Assembly (NCBI RefSeq): GCF_042432445.1 | Contig: NZ_JBHLXE010000111.1 | Location: 27,734-91,733 of the forward strand | Direction: 5' to 3' | Length of the DNA stretch: 64,000 nucleotides | Source of the DNA: Thorsellia kenyensis | GTDB lineage: Bacteria; Pseudomonadota; Gammaproteobacteria; Enterobacterales; Thorselliaceae | Translations under genes and position numbers: made by a program | In this document: positions 55,607-64,000 of the stretch, in pieces | Position numbering within the stretch: position 1 is the first letter of the stretch | How the letters are laid out: each line of letters opens with the position of its first letter | Notes under the pieces: generated by a model | What the model was told of the DNA's origin: nothing | What the model saw: only the letters and a program-made list of their open reading frames with translations | The model's database searches: none

Positions 55607-56365
55607 TTATGATCCGCTAGTTTGATTTGTTATTTTCTTATATGAATCAGTGATCCAATGCTTAAATATAATATAGTCTAAGTTATTGTAAACATAAATT
55701 CTTTTCACAAATTCATCATCTAAGATTTCACTACCTGGATTCTCTTCACTTTCTTTTTTATAATTATTTAAAAATTCAATACTATTATCGTGAGATTCAA
55801 CAATGATCGCATCAGCAAGTTCTTTCTTTAATGTTGTTATAATTGCACCTGGATAAACTTCTTCTTCAACTTTAACTAATTTAGTTAGTACAATATCATC
55901 AGTTTTCATCTGTTCTACAAACCTTCCATCTGCTAGTGTTATTTGATACCCAGCGAAAGGATAACTTTCAAAATTTACTTGATTTGTAGAAGTTTTAGTA
56001 ATTCGCCAAAATGAAAACAAGGTATTTGGCAACTCTTGTAAAAAGGCTTTCTGAAAAGGTTTCAATTTCCAGCTATTTTTTTCTAGATATTCCAACGCTA
56101 AAATAGTAAATGTATCTGAACCTTCGTTTTGATATCGTTTAGAACACATGACTTCCATGATATACCCATACACATCTGCAGCCATATCATTATCAGCAAG
56201 TGTCTTTGTTAAGTGTGCTGGTTCAATATCCATTGAATTAGCTACATTTAACAGAAAATCTCTTTGAGTGATTAATAGTTTTTCTTTCCAAGGATCACGC
56301 TCAGAATATTTCATAATTGCTTTATACGCATTAGCAATTTGCCCTATGTTTTTTTCATAACTCAT
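55607..56365 (-). CDS. Hypothetical protein in the ybbA-tesA insert
   Basis: A 252-residue soluble protein that I do not recognise. It has no signal peptide or membrane segment, is acidic and is rich in Lys and Glu. The N-terminal half (about 1-125) is helical, with RDPWKEKLLITQRDFLLNVANS; the C-terminal half (about 125-240) is predicted strands and helices, with YPFAGYQITLADGRFVEQMK. It follows the putative secreted protein by about 170 bases across a terminator-like stem, so it would be made at a lower level from the same transcript. A chaperone, immunity or modification role for the neighbour is possible but only inferred. The ribosome site is weak. Confidence 0.6.
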   Translation of the reverse strand: MSYEKNIGQIANAYKAIMKYSERDPWKEKLLITQRDFLLNVANSMDIEPAHLTKTLADNDMAADVYGYIMEVMCSKRYQNEGSDTFTILALEYLEKNSWKLKPFQKAFLQELPNTLFSFWRITKTSTNQVNFESYPFAGYQITLADGRFVEQMKTDDIVLTKLVKVEEEVYPGAIITTLKKELADAIIVESHDNSIEFLNNYKKESEENPGSEILDDEFVKRIYVYNNLDYIIFKHWITDSYKKITNQTSGS

Positions 56366-56461
56366 TTAACGTATTCTCATCAGAATTGATTTCTAATCAT
56401 TATTATTTATTATTTTTATAAGACTTTTGATTAGACTGTATAGTTGGAGGGTAAAAACTTA

Positions 56462-56493
56462 ATACAGCAGGCTTAAAAATAAGCCTGCTGTAT
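56462..56493 (-). terminator. Strong hairpin between the two insert genes
   Basis: ATACAGCAGGCTTA and TAAGCCTGCTGTAT form a perfect 14-bp stem with an AAAA loop; on the minus strand TTAAGTTTTTA follows. It should end most transcripts of the upstream gene and let a minority read on. Confidence 0.75.
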
Positions 56494-56536
56494 ATCATAT
56501 ATAATATTCAGTAAAAAATGAATATTATAAGTATGA

Positions 56537-57460
56537 TTAGATTACAGCGATGTCTTGGTCAACATAGAAAAGGACATCTTTGTGAGTATAAACTGCATAA
56601 TCACCTTCTGTACCTGATTTAGTGAAGCCTTTAGAAGTAAGGTTAAGATCGATTTTTTGACCTTTGTCACCATTAAGAACAAATACATCATCTTCTGCAA
56701 CAGATAATACTTCATCAACTGATAATCTTAAAGTTGAACGCGAAGCGTTAAAGTTTTTCGCTGAAACATTTTTAAGTAAATCAGAGAAATCCATGTTTTT
56801 GAATTGGCTGAAGAAATCACTGAATTCGTCGCCGATTTCTTGTGCGCCTTCTTTAAATGCAGCACCGATATCTTTACTGTTAGTTATGATTGTTTGAAGG
56901 ATATCATTGAAATCATATTCAACTGAACCATAAGCATAAGTTAAGTCACCTAAAACCGATTCAAAAGCACTTGATAGGTTTTTACCGATCATTGTGCCAC
57001 CTTGAGTAAGAGTAGAGAATGCATCTTCAAAACTTGCAGCAATTTTACCAGCACTTGATCCTGAAGTAGTTAAAACAGCGTTACCGCTAGCAATTAAATC
57101 AGTAAAGATGTCACCGATATTTTCAACAATATCACCACCATTTTTGATTTCATCAAAGTTGTTTTTGATGCTATCGATAGCATTTTTACCGCCATCATAA
57201 ATAGATTGGAAAATGATTGTAGTTTCGCCGATAATGATTTTTGCATTATTAATAATGCTGTTAGTAACCGCAGTAGTAACTAATGAGATAACTGCGAATG
57301 AACCAGCAAGAGTAGTACTTACATTAGCTAAAGTATCTGAAAACACGCTTGTGATGTTTGATACTGAATTTTGAATGTCAGTAAACATATTGTTTACAGA
57401 ATTGAACACTTGGTTTGCAGTGTTTGTCACTGATGTAAAAACGTTTGATAAAAAATTCAT
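56537..57460 (-). CDS. Putative secreted protein with an adhesin-type C-terminal tail
   Basis: A 307-residue protein without Cys or Trp, rich in Asn, Ser, Thr, Ala and Phe. Residues 1-50 are amphipathic helices with repeating F-x-N-V/T-N patterns; a hydrophobic stretch (LAGSFAVISLVTTAVTNSII) is at about 50-70, and alternating helices with glycine turns continue to about 235. The last 65 residues (LSVDEVLSVAEDDVFVLNGD to YVDQDIAVI) resemble the end domain of large type I-secreted adhesins. No classical signal peptide is seen, which fits type I export. AGGA lies 7 bases before the chosen ATG; a TTG six codons earlier is unlikely. Pore-former, bacteriocin or surface protein are all open. Confidence 0.55.
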   Translation of the reverse strand: MNFLSNVFTSVTNTANQVFNSVNNMFTDIQNSVSNITSVFSDTLANVSTTLAGSFAVISLVTTAVTNSIINNAKIIIGETTIIFQSIYDGGKNAIDSIKNNFDEIKNGGDIVENIGDIFTDLIASGNAVLTTSGSSAGKIAASFEDAFSTLTQGGTMIGKNLSSAFESVLGDLTYAYGSVEYDFNDILQTIITNSKDIGAAFKEGAQEIGDEFSDFFSQFKNMDFSDLLKNVSAKNFNASRSTLRLSVDEVLSVAEDDVFVLNGDKGQKIDLNLTSKGFTKSGTEGDYAVYTHKDVLFYVDQDIAVI

Positions 57461-58032
57461 AGGATTTTCCTGTATCAATATTTTTAATATAAAAAAAATT
57501 AGCTAAATCACACTTAGATAAAATGAATATGCATTTTGCTAATAATGATCTAATAATATTTGTATGAGGCCAGATGATTAATTTATACAGCTTATACTCT
57601 TAAACTTTCATCTATTAAAACCAACATACTTTACAATTATATATCAATAATTAAACCTTAATGTAATTTTTTACATTTCTTTTTCGTATTTAGATCATTA
57701 CTTATCAATTTATAACTAAATGTAAAATTTAATTACAAATAAATCACTTTATTTTAGTTTTTTGATTTATTTAAACGTCTTATTACTTACTCTTTAGTTT
57801 AGGTCTATATAAGTTGGGAGTGAATAAACCTCGTTGAATGAAAATATTTACCCTGGAATAATTCAAATTGATAGCTACTCAATAATTTTTTCCTTTTCTG
57901 CGCAAAATCTGATATCTTTGTGTTACCTTATCTATATTTAATTCCGTAGAATATTGCTTAAAAGCATATGAAAATGAAATATTTTCCGTTACCTCCAAAA
58001 AACTTTTTCCCATAAACTAAACAAGGCATGAT
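57461..58032. other. Divergent AT-rich gap before tesA
   Basis: About 570 bases without a gene, between the divergent secreted-protein and tesA genes. It must contain both promoters. I see no clear operator. Confidence 0.5.
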
Positions 58033-58875
58033 ATGTTGGTATTTAATTTGAATAAAAATTTTAACTATCAAAAAAATAAAGTTTCTAGATCTCAATGTAA
58101 CAGTTTAGCCACTTTGTGTTTCTATAAAAAACTTTTGACAAAATTTACTTTACTACTCTTATGTATTGGACTCGTTCTAAATCCGACAAAAAGCTATGCT
58201 AATGATTCAGTTCAAAAGGAATTGACTACTAAGCAGATCCCCACACTACTCATTTTAGGCGATAGTTTGAGTGCGGGCTATAGACTCTCTTCTGAAGATA
58301 ACTGGCCCACTTTACTGAATATAAAATTTCAGGCTATGAATGAACAACAGTTAAATGATCAACAAAAGCTTTCAGAAGAAAGTTCTTATTTGATTTATCC
58401 CTATATCGTAAATGGGAGTGTAAGCGGAGATACAGCAGAACAAGCACTTGCAAGACTTCCGAACTTATTAACAACGCATTCACCCGATTTTGTTTTAATT
58501 GAATTAGGGGCTAACAATGGAATGCAAGGTCTTTCGCTTGCTAACCTAAAAAATACCCTTGATGAAATTGTCGTTAAGATAAAACAAAGCGGTGCAAAGC
58601 CAATATTAATGCAGATTGATATTCCCCAAAACCTTGGTAAAAGATATGTGACCGGTTTTAAAAGTGTTTATCCCAAAGTTGCCCTAACTCATAATATACC
58701 GCTGATTCCCTTTTATATGGCCGATTTAGTTGCTGCGAATGAAAAAAATGATTTTTCTTTTATTCAAGATGATGGTATTCATCCTACTAAAGAAGCTCAA
58801 CCTTTTATCGTGGATTGGATGATGACTCATCTAGTCATGGCTCTTTTACCCTCTAGTTCAACAGCAGCAGAATGA
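58033..58875 (+). CDS. tesA: Acyl-CoA thioesterase I / GDSL esterase TesA
   Basis: A 280-residue SGNH-family hydrolase, in E. coli a periplasmic thioesterase, protease I and lysophospholipase. Block I ILGDSLSAGYR holds the nucleophile Ser, block II is NGSVSGDTAEQAL, block III ELGANNGMQG and block V DGIHPTKEAQ holds Asp and His. A signal-type segment (KFTLLLLCIGLVLNPTKSYA, about residues 37-56) is preceded by 36 polar residues, unusually long. AAGG lies 6 bases before the ATG. It overlaps priA by 4 bases. Confidence 0.9.
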   Translation: MLVFNLNKNFNYQKNKVSRSQCNSLATLCFYKKLLTKFTLLLLCIGLVLNPTKSYANDSVQKELTTKQIPTLLILGDSLSAGYRLSSEDNWPTLLNIKFQAMNEQQLNDQQKLSEESSYLIYPYIVNGSVSGDTAEQALARLPNLLTTHSPDFVLIELGANNGMQGLSLANLKNTLDEIVVKIKQSGAKPILMQIDIPQNLGKRYVTGFKSVYPKVALTHNIPLIPFYMADLVAANEKNDFSFIQDDGIHPTKEAQPFIVDWMMTHLVMALLPSSSTAAE

Positions 58876-61157
58876 TAGAACAACGTTTCGTTAATGTGGC
58901 CATTCAAACGCCTCTTTACAATACATTTGACTATTTATGGCCTTTTAATGAAGATCCTATTATTGGAGGGAGAGTAGTCATTCCTTTTGGGCGACAAACC
59001 AAAGTAGGAATAATCCTCTCTCACTCAGATAAAACAGATATTCCAACTACTAAAATTAAAGCAATCAAAAGCATTATTGACAGCTCACCTGTTTTTGATA
59101 AAGATATGCTTAAGATGCTATTTTTTGCTAGCCAATACTATCAGCACCCTAAAGGTGAGGTTCTCTTTCATGCCCTACCTTTATTGCTAAGAGAAGGAAA
59201 ACCTAACGAATTAAAAAAAGAAACAGTTAAAATATGCAGATTAATAGAGTCGTATAGCTCAAATCATTCTTTTGCAATTGAAGCCGAACAATTAGAAACG
59301 CGAATTGCTGATGCTGATTTACTGAATAGAGAACTTAAACGTGCACCTAAACAAAAAAATTTATACGAATTATTAAAAAATAGCTCATTTCCAAGTATTG
59401 AACTAAAAGAACTTGGTCATTCAACTGCAACAATTAATGCCCTTAAAGCAAAAGGAATCATTGAAGAGGTAGCGATTGAAGTTGCCCCTTCTGAATATCC
59501 TGCAGACGCACATTGGACTAAGACTTACTCAGGTGCAAATAATGCATTGACTCTCAACAAAGAACAAGCCACTGCAGTTGGCGTCATCGCAACACTTAAA
59601 GAAAACTTTAATACATGGCTTATTGAAGGAATCACAGGCTCTGGTAAAACAGAAGTCTACCTACATTTAATTGATACAGTCCTAAAAGCGGGTAAGCAAG
59701 TTCTTGTACTTATTCCTGAAATTGGATTAACCCCACAAACAATATCTCGTTTTAACGCTCGTTTTTCTGTTCCTATCGCTATGCTACATTCGAAATTAAA
59801 TGATAATGCGAGACTAAAAGCATGGCAGCAAGCTAAAAGCGGAGACATTGCGATAGTTATTGGTACACGTTCAAGTGTTTTTACTCCTTTTAAAAACCTA
59901 GGACTAATTATAATCGATGAAGAACATGACAGTTCTTATAAGCAGCAGGAAGGTTTTCGTTATCATGCAAGAGATATTGCTATTACAAGAGCTAAGCCCT
60001 TAAATATACCGGTCATACTAGGTACAGCAACACCTTCTCTGGAAACACTTCATAATACAAAAATAGGCAAATTTAAACTTCTGTCATTAACCAAAAGAGC
60101 AGGTAATGCAAGTTTACCTAAACAGCATTTAATCGATTTAAAAAATCAACCATTAGAAGCGGGCCTGTCTCATCCATTGATACAAGTGATGCGTACACAT
60201 CTGGCTTCTAATAATCAAGTGCTGTTATTTTTAAATAGGCGAGGCTATGCGCCTGCTTTATTATGCCATGAATGTGGTTGGATAGCTGAATGTAGGCATT
60301 GTGAAAAATCTTACACCCTACATCAAGCAATTAACAAACTCAGATGCCATCACTGTGATCACCAAATCAAAACACCCGTTCAATGCTATAGCTGTGGCAG
60401 TACGCAACTCATGCCAGCAGGAATAGGCACTGAACAATTAGAAGAAAAACTTACTCAACTATTTCCAGGAGTGCCTATCAGTAGAATTGATAGAGATACA
60501 GTAAGTAAAAAAGGGGAGCTTGAAGATGAACTTGAACTCATTAATCAAGGAGGAAGAAGAATTATCGTCGGAACACAGATGCTTGCTAAAGGTCATCATT
60601 TTTCAGATGTAACACTCGTTGCCCTCTTAGATGTAGATGGCGCTCTATTTAGCGCTGATTTTCGTTCAGCAGAGCATTTTGGTCAACTATTTACGCAGGT
60701 TTCAGGACGTGCTGGCAGGGCAAGCAAACCTGGAACTGTATATTTGCAAACACATCATCCAGAACATCCTTGGCTTACAATGCTCTTTAAAGAAGGTTAC
60801 AAAGGATTGAGTGAAATGTTATTAAAAGAGAGAGAAGAAACCCTTCTACCTCCGTTTTCTCATTTAGCTTGTTTGAGAGCTGAATCCATTCAAAGTCAAT
60901 TAGCTAATCAATTTTTAATGGCTATCAAAAATGAACTAAAAGCATCGCCCTATTTTGATAATAATCTATGGATTTTAGGTCCGGTCCCCTCTTTACTTGC
61001 TAAAAGACAAGGCCGCTTTAGATGGCAACTTCTCATACAACATAAAGACAGACAGAAGCTTCATCAGCAGTTAAATCTATTGAATGCAATTCTTAGTCAT
61101 CAAACTACAGGAAATAAACTTCGCTGGTCATTAGATATCGATCCTCTAGATAATTAA
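58872..61157 (+). CDS. priA: Primosomal replication restart helicase PriA
   Basis: A 761-residue superfamily 2 helicase that reloads replication at stalled forks. The N-terminal 3'-end-binding domain is followed by Walker A GITGSGKTEVY, the DEEHDSSYKQ box, GTATPSLE and the QVSGRAGRA motif. The zinc-binding cysteines lie in CHECGWIAECRHC and CHHCDHQIKTPVQCYSCGS. E. coli PriA is 732. Coupling to tesA by ATGA is unusual compared with E. coli, where priA is elsewhere. Confidence 0.95.
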   Translation: MIEQRFVNVAIQTPLYNTFDYLWPFNEDPIIGGRVVIPFGRQTKVGIILSHSDKTDIPTTKIKAIKSIIDSSPVFDKDMLKMLFFASQYYQHPKGEVLFHALPLLLREGKPNELKKETVKICRLIESYSSNHSFAIEAEQLETRIADADLLNRELKRAPKQKNLYELLKNSSFPSIELKELGHSTATINALKAKGIIEEVAIEVAPSEYPADAHWTKTYSGANNALTLNKEQATAVGVIATLKENFNTWLIEGITGSGKTEVYLHLIDTVLKAGKQVLVLIPEIGLTPQTISRFNARFSVPIAMLHSKLNDNARLKAWQQAKSGDIAIVIGTRSSVFTPFKNLGLIIIDEEHDSSYKQQEGFRYHARDIAITRAKPLNIPVILGTATPSLETLHNTKIGKFKLLSLTKRAGNASLPKQHLIDLKNQPLEAGLSHPLIQVMRTHLASNNQVLLFLNRRGYAPALLCHECGWIAECRHCEKSYTLHQAINKLRCHHCDHQIKTPVQCYSCGSTQLMPAGIGTEQLEEKLTQLFPGVPISRIDRDTVSKKGELEDELELINQGGRRIIVGTQMLAKGHHFSDVTLVALLDVDGALFSADFRSAEHFGQLFTQVSGRAGRASKPGTVYLQTHHPEHPWLTMLFKEGYKGLSEMLLKEREETLLPPFSHLACLRAESIQSQLANQFLMAIKNELKASPYFDNNLWILGPVPSLLAKRQGRFRWQLLIQHKDRQKLHQQLNLLNAILSHQTTGNKLRWSLDIDPLDN

Positions 61158-61465
61158 CACTTTATCACTCGCTTCTTTTGCTATAGTCTATTTGCATTTA
61201 AATAGGTACTACTCACAATTAAAAGTATGAATAATGTCGATTTTATCAAAAACTTTTACTTATTCTCTTTTTTTTAAGAATAAAATAAGTTTTTTAACGC
61301 TATAATGTAACAGTTTGGTGTCTTACTAACTAAGATTCAATTAACTTGTAACACCTTTACTTATTTTTTAGCAATAAGTAATCAGCTAAAATAGCCTAGT
61401 TTTTTGAGTCTTTTTTGAACTTGTTATCTTTTATTATATTGAACAACCCTTTAAGGAGTTTATTT
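61158..61465. other. Leader and promoter region of ptsG
   Basis: About 300 bases without a gene. A TATAAT at 61301-61306 is the best -10 candidate, leaving a leader of about 155 bases. No good -35 or CRP site stands out. Confidence 0.4.
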
Positions 61466-63274
61466 ATGTTTGGAAACCTCTTTGCTTCCTTGCAAAAAGC
61501 AGGTAAAGCATTGATGCTACCCGTCTCCGTTTTACCTGTTGCAGGTATCATGCTTGGTTTCGGTGCTGCTGATTTGTCACCTGTCTTTCAATCCAATATT
61601 CCAGGCTTTCTTCTTACTATTCAACATTTATTAAAGGTTGCTGGTGAGTCTGTATTTGATCAAATGCCACTTTTATTTGCAGTCGGTGTTGCATTAGGCT
61701 TTACTAAAAACGATGGTGTGTCCGCTCTTTCTGCTATTGTGGGTTATGGCATCATGTCTGCCTCAATCGTCGTTGCAGGTCCTGCATTTAACGAAATATT
61801 CTTTAATTACGATGTAATAAGAATTGCCGCTGAAATGGAGGCCGCTAAAGCAGCTGATCCTACTCTACCTGCACCCGCCGTCTCTGTTGCTAATATCTTT
61901 AATACAGGGGTACTTGGTGGGATCATAGTGGGTGGTATTGCTGCATGGTCTTTCAATCGCTACTACAATATTAGACTTCCTGAATATTTAGGTTTCTTTG
62001 CAGGTAAACGTTTTGTGCCTATTATGACAGGATTTTTATCACTTTTTGTTGGTATCTTTTTAGCCATTGTTTGGCCTCCTATTGGTACCGGAATAAAAGT
62101 TTTCTCTGACTGGGCTGCTTCTGGAAACCCTGTTGTCGCATTTGGTGTTTACGGTCTTGTTGAAAGAAGTTTACTTCCATTTGGTTTACACCATATATGG
62201 AATGCTGCATTCTTCTATGAGGCTGGATCATGTGTAAACAGTGATGGTGAACCTTTGCGTGGAATTATGACCTGTTTCCTTTTTGCTGATGATGCATCTA
62301 GAGCTGCTGGAAATGGATTTGGTCAATTAGCGGGTGGATTCCTGTTTAAAATGTTTGGTCTACCTGCTGCTGCAATAGCCATAGCCTTAGCTGCTAAGCC
62401 TGAAAACCGTAAAAAAGTTTTAGGAATAATGATTTCTGCTGCGTTGACTTCATTCTTAACAGGCATTACTGAGCCTATTGAATTTGCATTCTTATTCTTA
62501 GCGCCGCTTCTTTATGCAGTCCATGCGGTATTAGCTGGTTCAGCGTATGTTATCACTAACTCATTAGGCATAGTACATGGACATACTTTCTCAAACGGCT
62601 TCATTGACTTTGCTTTATTATCATCAAAATCTGAAAATATAATTTTGCTTGTATTGATGGGATTAATTTATGCAGCTATCTATTTTATCGTGTTTACATT
62701 CATGATAAGAGCGTTCAATCTCAAAACACCTGGTCGTGAAGATGATGATGGCTCTGCAGCTGAACCTCAAGTCAAATCATCTAAAAATGGGAAATCTATT
62801 GCTGCAGATTTAGTTGCTGCATTTGGTGGTAAAAGTAATATCACTAATCTTGATGCTTGTATTACTAGACTTCGTGTTTCTGTTAAAGATTCGGCTATAG
62901 TTAATCAAGATCAACTTAAAGCCCTTGGTGCTAAAGGTGTAATTATGGTTGCAGGTGGTGTCCAAGCGATTTTTGGTACACAATCTGATAATTTAAAAAG
63001 TGAAATGGATGAGTGGATGCAACAAGATCACTCTGGTTCTATGGCCGAAGAGCTCGTTAAAGCATTTGGTGGTAAAGCTAATATCACTAATTTAGATGCG
63101 TGTATTACGCGTTTGAGAGTTTCTGTTAATGATGCTTCTCTTGTAAATGAAGATAAGCTTAAACAACTTGGTGCTAAAGCTGTTATCATTGTTGCTGGAG
63201 GCGTTCAAGCAATTTTTGGTACGCAGTCAGATAATCTTAAAAATGAAATGGATGCTTGGTTAGAAAATAACTAA
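61466..63274 (+). CDS. ptsG: PTS glucose-family enzyme IIC-IIB-IIB
   Basis: A 602-residue glucose-family PTS permease that imports and phosphorylates glucose. The EIIC membrane domain (about 1-420) has LMLPVSVLPVAGI, LPFGLHHIWNAAFF and GITEPIEFAFLF. Two EIIB domains follow in tandem (about 444-518 and 525-602), each with the phosphorylated Cys (465 and 546) in the same NLDACITRLRVSV context. E. coli PtsG has one EIIB and 477 residues. The start at 61466 follows AAGGAG; the open frame begins 17 codons earlier without a ribosome site. No EIIA domain is present. Confidence 0.92.
   Translation: MFGNLFASLQKAGKALMLPVSVLPVAGIMLGFGAADLSPVFQSNIPGFLLTIQHLLKVAGESVFDQMPLLFAVGVALGFTKNDGVSALSAIVGYGIMSASIVVAGPAFNEIFFNYDVIRIAAEMEAAKAADPTLPAPAVSVANIFNTGVLGGIIVGGIAAWSFNRYYNIRLPEYLGFFAGKRFVPIMTGFLSLFVGIFLAIVWPPIGTGIKVFSDWAASGNPVVAFGVYGLVERSLLPFGLHHIWNAAFFYEAGSCVNSDGEPLRGIMTCFLFADDASRAAGNGFGQLAGGFLFKMFGLPAAAIAIALAAKPENRKKVLGIMISAALTSFLTGITEPIEFAFLFLAPLLYAVHAVLAGSAYVITNSLGIVHGHTFSNGFIDFALLSSKSENIILLVLMGLIYAAIYFIVFTFMIRAFNLKTPGREDDDGSAAEPQVKSSKNGKSIAADLVAAFGGKSNITNLDACITRLRVSVKDSAIVNQDQLKALGAKGVIMVAGGVQAIFGTQSDNLKSEMDEWMQQDHSGSMAEELVKAFGGKANITNLDACITRLRVSVNDASLVNEDKLKQLGAKAVIIVAGGVQAIFGTQSDNLKNEMDAWLENN
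62795..63271 (+). repeat. In-frame tandem duplication of the EIIB coding segment
   Basis: Two units of about 230 bases (62795-63019 and 63038-63271) encode EIIB domains that are about 80 percent identical by eye, including an identical GGVQAIFGTQSDNLK. The DNA has diverged at third codon positions, so the event is not recent. Confidence 0.85.
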
Positions 63275-63287
63275 TTTATCCTCTAAA

Positions 63288-63321
63288 TTAGATAGGGAGA
63301 TGTATAGTTCTCCCTATCTAA
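63288..63321 (+). terminator. Hairpin after ptsG
   Basis: TTAGATAGGGAGA and TCTCCCTATCTAA form a perfect 13-bp stem with an 8-base loop, 13 bases after the stop. It lacks a T run. Confidence 0.65.
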
Positions 63322-63444
63322 TAACAACTAATATATAGCTAGTTTCCCCTATCCTATTTAACTTCCTTGCCTTTTCTCGTTTTTTATTTACTCGCATATT
63401 TGGCTTTTGCTGTCGCGTAGCTATGCGCAGATTAATTCTATTAG

Positions 63445-63645
63445 CTAGGATTTAATTTGATAATTTGCCATCACTTCTAACGCTTTAATCATATAGGAGT
63501 GTTCGAGCCCTGCTCCTCCATGCGCACTACAAGTGTGAAATAGCTCCTGCGCAATTGACGTATTAGGAAAGAGAGACCTAACTGTTTTGCTGTATCTAAC
63601 GCAATTCTTAAATCTTACATTTCGCTGTTCAAAAAATGATTAACA
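63445..63645 (-). pseudogene. C-terminal remnant of a tartronate semialdehyde reductase (GarR/GlxR family)
   Basis: Reading leftward, DLRIALDTAKQLGLSF continues after a one-base frameshift as NTSIAQELFHTCSAHGGAG and then LEHSYMIKALEVMANYQ before a stop at 63445. This is the conserved end of 2-hydroxy-3-oxopropionate reductases. A stop codon stands where a lysine codon (KDLRIAL) is expected and no N-terminal part lies upstream, so the gene is truncated, frameshifted and dead. Nearby intron sequence suggests that insertion or rearrangement broke it. Confidence 0.7.
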
Positions 63646-63935
63646 ACTATCCTAATTGATAGGGATGAGATAAGAAGCTGAATAAACCCAAATGCCTGCG
63701 GCATTGGCGTATCCTCCTTAGGAGACGCGTTACAACTGGGCGTATAAAACTGATCCAGAGCCACATATGAATAATAGGATAATAGATTGCGCTAGAGGAA
63801 AAAGATTAGGAGGTTCCTCTTTAATCAATTGAATGTGTTACATTCGAGGAAATCCCCTAGACTATGATAACTGGTCACTACAGGAAGGGTAGCAAAGTTG
63901 GTCATATTTAAACTGTTTACCCTATTTTAAGAAGG
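63646..63935. other. Unassigned segment between reductase remnant and intron
   Basis: About 290 bases with several short stems (for example GAGGAA with TTCCTC near 63797-63826) but no open frame I can support. It could be decayed intron or flanking sequence. Confidence 0.4.
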
Positions 63936-64000
63936 GCGAATTATCGAGTAGAGCCCAGGAACCTCCCCTGAACCCTCTCACAGAACCGTACGTGAGCCTC
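63936..64000 (-). mobile_element. Group II intron 3' end (domains V-VI), partial
   Basis: On the minus strand the segment CACGTACGGTTC is the 3' strand of a bacterial group II intron domain V. It is followed by TGTGAGAGGG and a domain VI-like stem ending CTCTACTCG, a common 3' terminus of bacterial introns. The rest of domain V and any reverse transcriptase gene would lie beyond the right edge. The exact 3' splice point is uncertain by a few bases near 63940. Confidence 0.7.

Noticed and set aside
63700..63760. Segment with CTGGGCGTATAAAACTG, on the minus strand resembling a group II intron 5' end (GCGCCCAG type)
   Set aside because: The GUGYG start is absent and the orientation would put a 5' end downstream of the intron 3' end; I could not build domain I.
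1..64000. CRISPR arrays, tRNA or rRNA genes
   Set aside because: No regularly spaced repeats with unique spacers, no cloverleaf-type sequences and no rRNA signatures were noticed; the tandem arrays present have no spacers.

Overview
The window is AT-rich DNA from a gammaproteobacterium. The chromosomal genes (gyrA, priA, trpBA, lipB-ybeD, ycaO, tesA with ybbA/ybbP, helD) are gammaproteobacterial in type. The low GC, the many simple sequence repeats and the sugar and peptide uptake genes suggest a host- or gut-associated organism. An Orbaceae-like bacterium is my best guess, held weakly, because no rRNA is present to test it.

Left part (1-28 kb): a conjugation or DNA-transfer locus split in two. 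traK (cut by the window edge), traE and traL lie on the minus strand at the far left. A DUF4400 membrane protein, the coupling protein traD and a MobH-type relaxase traI lie on the minus strand at 23.7-28.0 kb. This is the order of SXT/R391-type integrating elements and, in part, of the gonococcal genetic island. Between traL and the DUF4400 gene, where SXT/R391 elements carry variable cargo, sit about 21 kb of metabolic genes: a secreted CHAP/NlpC-like hydrolase, nupC, a betT-type BCCT carrier, and a plus-strand galactoside block. That block has a LacI-family regulator, galE, galT, galK, galM, a GH36 alpha-galactosidase, a binding protein with two permeases, a GH2 beta-galactosidase and an MsmK-like ATPase. 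Together they would import alpha- and beta-galactosides, hydrolyse them in the cytoplasm and feed galactose into the Leloir pathway. Palindromes of the form TGTTTnCGnnAACA before galE and before the alpha-galactosidase gene are likely operators for the regulator.

Middle (28-45 kb): ordinary chromosome with katA, glk, a cytochrome b561, ycaO, ybeD-lipB, an orphan oppA, a helD homologue whose helicase motifs have decayed, gyrA and trpBA. No integrase or att site is visible next to the relaxase, so the right end of the element is unresolved.

Right part (45-64 kb): a dipeptide ABC transporter operon in which the DppC-like permease and the DppD-like ATPase are one fused protein, then ybbP-ybbA, then tesA-priA. 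A 3.1-kb insert between ybbA and tesA carries two unrecognised genes; the first resembles a small secreted protein with an adhesin-type C-terminal tail. A ptsG gene with two tandem EIIB domains follows. The window ends in a decayed tartronate-semialdehyde-reductase remnant and the 3' end of a minus-strand group II intron.

Short tandem repeats recur between genes: heptamers before the galactose regulator, hexamers before traI, octamers and pentamers after the dipeptide operon, pentamers after ybbA. They are candidate fast-changing loci.
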